Below are positions 6,053 through 8,250 of a stretch of 8,250 nucleotides of DNA, piece by piece. Numbering within the stretch: position 1 is the stretch's first letter; each line of letters opens with the position of its first letter. Both the position numbers and the translations under genes were made by a program. Origin of the DNA: Solirubrobacteraceae bacterium. Lineage in GTDB: Bacteria; Actinomycetota; Thermoleophilia; Solirubrobacterales; Solirubrobacteraceae. The notes under the pieces were generated by a model. The model was not told the DNA's origin, did not search any database, and saw only the letters and a program-made list of their open reading frames with translations. The stretch is from positions 1 through 8,250 of the forward strand of contig JALOLQ010000049.1 in assembly GCA_025455895.1 (NCBI GenBank). Direction: 5' to 3'.

Positions 6053-7429
6053 TCAGCGCAGCCGGACGGCGACCCTGACCGGCGCCGCGCCGCCCGTGCG
6101 CGCCTCGACGGTGAGGCCGCGCGCCGAACGGGGTTCACGCGTGAGCGCGCGGCGCGCCCGCGGCGTGAACCCGACGCGCACCAGGCGCTCACCACCGGCG
6201 ATCACGGTCCGCTCCCCGACCCGCGGGGAGCGGAGTCCCAGGCGGCGCGCCACCGCCGCCGGAAGGCGCAGGGTGAGCCGCACCCGCTGCCCGGCCGGGG
6301 CGCCGCCGAGCCGCACGCGCACGCCGCGCCGCAGCGCCGCCGCCCGGGACTGGACCGGCACGACGAGGCGCAGGCGCCCGGGGCCGGGGCTCGCCGCGAC
6401 CGGTCCGGCCGGACCCGGCGGCGTCGCGCCGGCGGGAGCGGGCGGCGGAGCACGCGGCGGCTCCGGCCCCGCGCCGAACGGCGTGTCGGCCACCCGCGCC
6501 GGGCCGGCGGGCAGGCCCCCCACCCGCAGCTCGCCCGGGGAGGGCCCGCCGGGAGCGCCCGACGAATCGCTGACGGCGGAGCCGCCGGGCTCATCGAAGT
6601 GGTAGAGCGCGGCGGTCTGCGCGTCCGGCCCGAACGCGCCGCCCGGGCGCGCGAAGGGGGCGCCGTAACGGCGGACCGACGAGAGGCGCAGCTCGTCGAG
6701 CAGGCCGCGGAAGCCCGGGTACTCGAGCGGCGAGAGGTCGTGCTTCTCCGCCCCGAGCACGAGGTAGGGCGACATCACGCACGGGACGCCGGACTGCGCG
6801 GGCATATACCCCGGCGGCGTCGAGCAGTTCGGCAGCGGCGCGGTGCCGCCCGGGTAGTCCACCGGGCCGTCCGGTCCGTCCACCCCGCCGGCGGGGAGCT
6901 GCGGCGCGCCGTCGAGGAACAGGTCGATCCGCCCGTCGCTCGCGCGGCGCGTGACGGCGAGGTGGTGCCAGGCGCCGTCGAGCGCGACCGCCGACCCGCA
7001 CGCGGTGAGCGAGCCGCCGCCCGCGCCGACGACGCCGAACAGCGGGCGCCCGCCGGCGAACGAGATCCCGAACGAGCGCCCGATCCCGTACGCGTCGCGG
7101 TCGAGCGCGATGTTCCCGAAGACCCAGGCGATCGGGTCGGCGGCGACCCCGGCGCTGCACGTCGCGGCGGGCGCCGGGTTGTCGGCCACGGTGCCCTTCA
7201 CCCACAGCTCGACCGTCATGTCCGTCGCGCCGACGTCCGCCGGGCGCTCGGCGGCGAGCCCCGCGGCGGGGACGTCGACCGGGATCACCACGCGGTCGAC
7301 GTCGAACGGCCAGGGGATCGTCTGCCAGCCGCCGCGCAGCCCCTCGAAGCGCAGCGCCGCGCCGGGCGCCGTGGCGGGCATCACGAGCGCGAGCAGCAGG
7401 AGCGCGAGAGCGAGCAGGACGCAGCGCAC
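6053..7429 (-). CDS. secreted LamG/concanavalin-like protein
   Basis: From the GTG at 7429 the product has 458 residues. A signal peptide (1 to about 25; CVLLALALLLLALV core, then ATAPGAA) precedes a LamG/concanavalin A-like beta-sandwich at about 70-280. Key pieces are MTVELWVKG (71-79), WHHLAVTRR (154-162), IDLFLDG (168-174), LLDELRLS (243-250) and ALYHFDE (274-280). Four cysteines (91, 144, 202, 217) could pair outside the cell. A Pro/Ala/Gly-rich linker (about 316-350) leads to a basic C-terminal domain (about 351-458) made of short beta-like segments rich in Leu, Arg and Val. Such domains probably bind glycans or other surface ligands; no catalytic motif is seen. I chose the GTG because TACCGT lies 6 nt upstream and it begins the signal peptide cleanly; an ATG at 7501 would add 24 unlikely residues. 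Confidence 0.8.
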   Translation of the reverse strand: MRCVLLALALLLLALVMPATAPGAALRFEGLRGGWQTIPWPFDVDRVVIPVDVPAAGLAAERPADVGATDMTVELWVKGTVADNPAPAATCSAGVAADPIAWVFGNIALDRDAYGIGRSFGISFAGGRPLFGVVGAGGGSLTACGSAVALDGAWHHLAVTRRASDGRIDLFLDGAPQLPAGGVDGPDGPVDYPGGTAPLPNCSTPPGYMPAQSGVPCVMSPYLVLGAEKHDLSPLEYPGFRGLLDELRLSSVRRYGAPFARPGGAFGPDAQTAALYHFDEPGGSAVSDSSGAPGGPSPGELRVGGLPAGPARVADTPFGAGPEPPRAPPPAPAGATPPGPAGPVAASPGPGRLRLVVPVQSRAAALRRGVRVRLGGAPAGQRVRLTLRLPAAVARRLGLRSPRVGERTVIAGGERLVRVGFTPRARRALTREPRSARGLTVEARTGGAAPVRVAVRLR

Positions 7430-7435
7430 GGCCGG

Positions 7436-7441
7436 ACGGTA
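7436..7441 (-). promoter_or_regulatory. -10 hexamer for leaderless LamG-protein mRNA
   Basis: TACCGT on the minus strand is followed by 6 nt and the GTG at 7429, the same hexamer as before the monooxygenase gene. No clear -35 is seen. Confidence 0.4.
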
Positions 7442-7525
7442 GCCGCCGGGCCGGGCGGCCTCGACGGGTGTCCAGGCCCGCGACGGTTGGCGCGAGGGCA
7501 CCCGACGACCCGGAAAGCCAACCGG

Positions 7526-7531
7526 TAGAGT
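7526..7531 (+). promoter_or_regulatory. possible -10 hexamer for CCx5CxxCP miniprotein gene
   Basis: TAGAGT lies 35 nt before the ATG at 7567 and predicts a pyrimidine-rich leader of about 29 nt. It is in the 137-bp divergent gap that also holds the promoter of the LamG gene. Confidence 0.35.
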
Positions 7532-7566
7532 CGGGATTCCGTCGTCTTCTCCGCCCCCCTCCGCCG

Positions 7567-7749
7567 ATGAGCCCCTCCCGCGTCACGACGAAGAAGAAGT
7601 GCTGCCAGGACGGCCCGCGCTGCAAGCGCTGCCCGGTCGTGTGGAAGCGCCTCGAGAAGGCCGGGCACGCCGAGCGGATCAGCAAGTCCCAGTACCGCAT
7701 CGTGACGGTGCTCCCGAAGCCGGCGCTGAAGGCCGCGCGCGCCCGCTGA
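7567..7749 (+). CDS. conserved actinobacterial CCx5CxxCP miniprotein
   Basis: This 60-residue basic protein begins MSPSRVTTKKK and then has CCQDGPRCKRCPVVWKRL (12-29), with Cys12, Cys13, Cys19 and Cys22. The four clustered cysteines suggest a zinc knuckle or similar metal site. The rest is a charged helix and a basic tail (KPALKAARAR). From memory, small proteins with a CCxxxPRCKxCPV core are widespread and uncharacterised in Actinobacteria; I could not search to confirm this. Basic charge plus a metal site would suit nucleic-acid or ribosome binding, but that is inference. The ATG at 7567 starts the conserved part; the open frame upstream to 7468 would run across the predicted promoter. No Shine-Dalgarno is seen. 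The gene lies just upstream of tRNA-Ser on the same strand. Confidence 0.75.
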   Translation: MSPSRVTTKKKCCQDGPRCKRCPVVWKRLEKAGHAERISKSQYRIVTVLPKPALKAARAR

Positions 7750-7763
7750 GCGGCGCGGGCCGC

Positions 7764-7769
7764 TACCCT
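7764..7769 (+). promoter_or_regulatory. -10 hexamer for tRNA-Ser
   Basis: TACCCT lies 27 nt before the mature tRNA 5' end, a normal distance for a tRNA promoter with a short 5' leader. It is identical to the hexamer before the 28-residue gene. No clear -35 is visible. Confidence 0.4.
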
Positions 7770-7796
7770 TTCCGCCCCGTCCTTCGCGGACGCCTC

Positions 7797-7886
7797 GGAG
7801 GGGTGCCGGAGTGGTTGAACGGGGCGGTCTCGAAAACCGTTGTAGGGGTAACCCCTCTACCGAGGGTTCGAATCCCTCCCCCTCCG
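7797..7886 (+). tRNA. tRNA-Ser(CGA)
   Basis: The 90-nt sequence folds as a class II tRNA. The acceptor strands are 7797-7803 (GGAGGGG) and 7879-7885 (CCCCTCC), with discriminator G7886. The D stem is CCG/CGG (7806-7808 and 7820-7822). The anticodon stem is GCGGT/ACCGT (7824-7828 and 7836-7840) around loop CTCGAAA, with anticodon CGA at 7831-7833. A long variable arm (7841-7861) is typical of serine tRNAs. The T arm is GAGGG-TTCGAAT-CCCTC (7862-7878). It reads UCG codons. The 3' CCA is not encoded. Confidence 0.97.
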
Positions 7887-7895
7887 TCGTTGTCC

Positions 7896-7913
7896 TGAGT
7901 CGGGACATGTGTC
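7896..7913 (+). repeat. 18-bp repeat, copy 1
   Basis: TGAGTCGGGACATGTGTC is identical to 8116-8133, 220 bp downstream. Its inner part GGGACA-TG-TGTCCC (7902-7915) is an inverted repeat. Similarity extends upstream into the last bases of the tRNA gene. Confidence 0.8.
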
Positions 7914-8068
7914 CCACTTGCCTAGCTCGCCGGCTCGTGGCCGGGCAGCCGCTTGGGCGCGGGCGCTGGTTGCCCGTAGCCCCGTCCTGAAGCTGGATCC
8001 GGGGCTGGTGAGGCGTCGCCGGGCGGCTCGCGTCGTGCCCGATCTCCCTTCGTTCTGGGGCCTCCTGG

Positions 8069-8090
8069 GTGAGACATATGTCCTGAACCC
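8069..8090 (-). repeat. inverted, diverged copy of the 18-bp repeat
   Basis: Read on the minus strand, this stretch carries CAGGACATATGTCTCAC, matching the repeat core in opposite orientation. GACATATGTC (8072-8081) is a perfect palindrome. Confidence 0.55.
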
Positions 8091-8115
8091 AGACACTGCT
8101 CCCTCCATCGTGTGT

Positions 8116-8161
8116 TGAGTCGGGACATGTGTCTCGGGTGAGTCGCGTCATGTGTCTCACT
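8116..8161 (+). repeat. two tandem 23-bp copies at the transposon end
   Basis: 8116-8138 and 8139-8161 match at 18 of 23 positions; both start TGAGTCG and share CATGTGTCTC. The first copy is identical to copy 1 over 18 bp. The second overlaps the stop codon (8157-8159) of the transposase-like gene. Tandem sites at an element end often serve as transposase binding sites. Confidence 0.6.
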
Positions 8162-8250
8162 TGGGCCAGCGTCCGGGCGGGCGCATTTGGTTGCGCCAGT
8201 AGTTCTTGTCGGGGTCGATCCGGTGGGTGGAGAGGATCTCGCCGGTGGCC
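8157..8250 (-). CDS. transposase/integrase-like protein, C-terminal 30 residues
   Basis: On the minus strand the frame enters at the right edge and ends at TGA (8159-8157). The 30 visible residues include GEILSTHRIDP, DKNYWRN and the final GRWPK. A polar, aromatic-rich tail of the type STHxIDPxKxYW resembles, from memory, the tails of IS481/rve-type DDE transposases in actinobacteria. The catalytic residues lie outside the window and cannot be checked. The position next to multiple copies of a short repeat is the main support for a transposase. The call could be wrong as to family. Confidence 0.5.
   Translation of the reverse strand, partial: ATGEILSTHRIDPDKNYWRNQMRPPGRWPK

Larger units (their letters stand above)
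7896..8090. mobile_element. candidate ~195-bp mini-element with terminal inverted repeats
   Basis: The 22-nt segment 7896-7917 and the reverse complement of 8069-8090 match at 16 of 22 positions, including a GGACAT core followed by TGTC. They enclose about 150 bp with no convincing gene, though 7942-7950 and 7968-7976 can pair as a 9-bp stem with one G-T wobble. The same end sequence recurs at 8116 beside a transposase-like gene, so this may be a non-autonomous derivative mobilised by that element. It begins 9 nt after the tRNA-Ser. It could instead be the decayed end of a larger element. Confidence 0.35.
8116..8250. mobile_element. insertion sequence, one end, truncated by the window
   Basis: The terminal repeat at 8116 lies 24 nt beyond the stop codon (8157-8159) of a transposase-like gene on the minus strand. 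This is the expected layout for the 3' end of an insertion sequence entering from the right. The other end and most of the gene lie outside the window, so the family is uncertain; an IS481-like DDE element is my best guess. Confidence 0.45.

Noticed and set aside
4581..6605. Plus-strand frame of 674 codons opposite the monooxygenase
   Set aside because: Antisense frame with Arg/Ala/His/Asp bias and no domain pattern; the minus strand has a full flavin monooxygenase.
7741..7760. GCCCGC/GCGGGC hairpin at the end of the miniprotein gene
   Set aside because: Only 6 bp with the stop codon in the loop, no T-tract, and it precedes the tRNA promoter; too weak to call a terminator in such GC-rich DNA.
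7909..8118. Plus-strand frame of 69 codons after tRNA-Ser
   Set aside because: It starts and ends inside repeat copies, is low-complexity and lacks a ribosome site; better explained as non-coding interior of a mobile element.
7381..8160. Long minus-strand open frame, 259 codons, across the tRNA and miniprotein genes
   Set aside because: It reads the complement of tRNA-Ser, a well-known source of spurious proteins (EGEGFEPSVEGLPLQ type), and runs over the repeat region and the antisense of the miniprotein gene. Composition is low-complexity.
7896..8161. Considered a CRISPR array because of four similar short repeats
   Set aside because: Copies are in mixed orientation, unequally spaced (about 150 bp, 25 bp, 0 bp), and diverged; there are no unique spacers of constant length and no cas genes.

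Overview
The window is very GC-rich (clearly above 70% by eye) with the codon bias of a high-GC actinobacterium. Three traits point, by inference, to class Thermoleophilia (Solirubrobacterales-like): a GGDDT/GVPKTIDND phosphofructokinase, a secreted LamG protein with a basic, Leu/Arg/Val-rich beta-type C-terminal domain, and a 60-residue CCx5CxxCP miniprotein of actinobacterial type. No ribosomal RNA or other strict taxonomic marker is present.

Layout. 1-45 (minus): the first codons of an FAD-dependent oxidoreductase running off the left edge. 46-245: a divergent intergenic region with a long GC hairpin. 246-1744 (plus): a predicted pyrophosphate-dependent phosphofructokinase whose stop overlaps the start of a small lipoprotein gene. 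1749-1940 (minus): a small Pro-rich/helical protein. 1985-2071 (plus): a 28-residue single-pass membrane microprotein. 2143-2586 (plus): a universal stress protein. 2623-3963 (minus): a secreted subtilisin-type protease, divergent from tadA (4050-4514, plus), the tRNA adenosine deaminase. 4518-6002 (minus): a Baeyer-Villiger-type flavin monooxygenase. 6053-7429 (minus): a secreted LamG protein. 7567-7749 (plus): the CCx5CxxCP miniprotein. 7797-7886 (plus): tRNA-Ser(CGA). 7887-8250: mobile DNA, with several copies of a TGAGTCGGGACATGTGTC-like repeat, a candidate ~200-bp mini-element and the C-terminus of a transposase-like gene running off the right edge.

How the genes relate. This is mostly a series of independent chromosomal genes, not one pathway. 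The only clear operon is pfp plus lipoprotein. Neighbouring genes often converge with only 3-4 bp between stop codons. The most coherent signal outside the genes is a set of TAnnnT -10 hexamers. In four cases the hexamer lies exactly 6-7 nt before an ATG or GTG, which predicts leaderless mRNAs and helps choose starts. I see no defence system, CRISPR array, toxin-antitoxin pair or biosynthetic cluster. The part most likely to hold undescribed structure is the repeat-rich DNA just downstream of tRNA-Ser.
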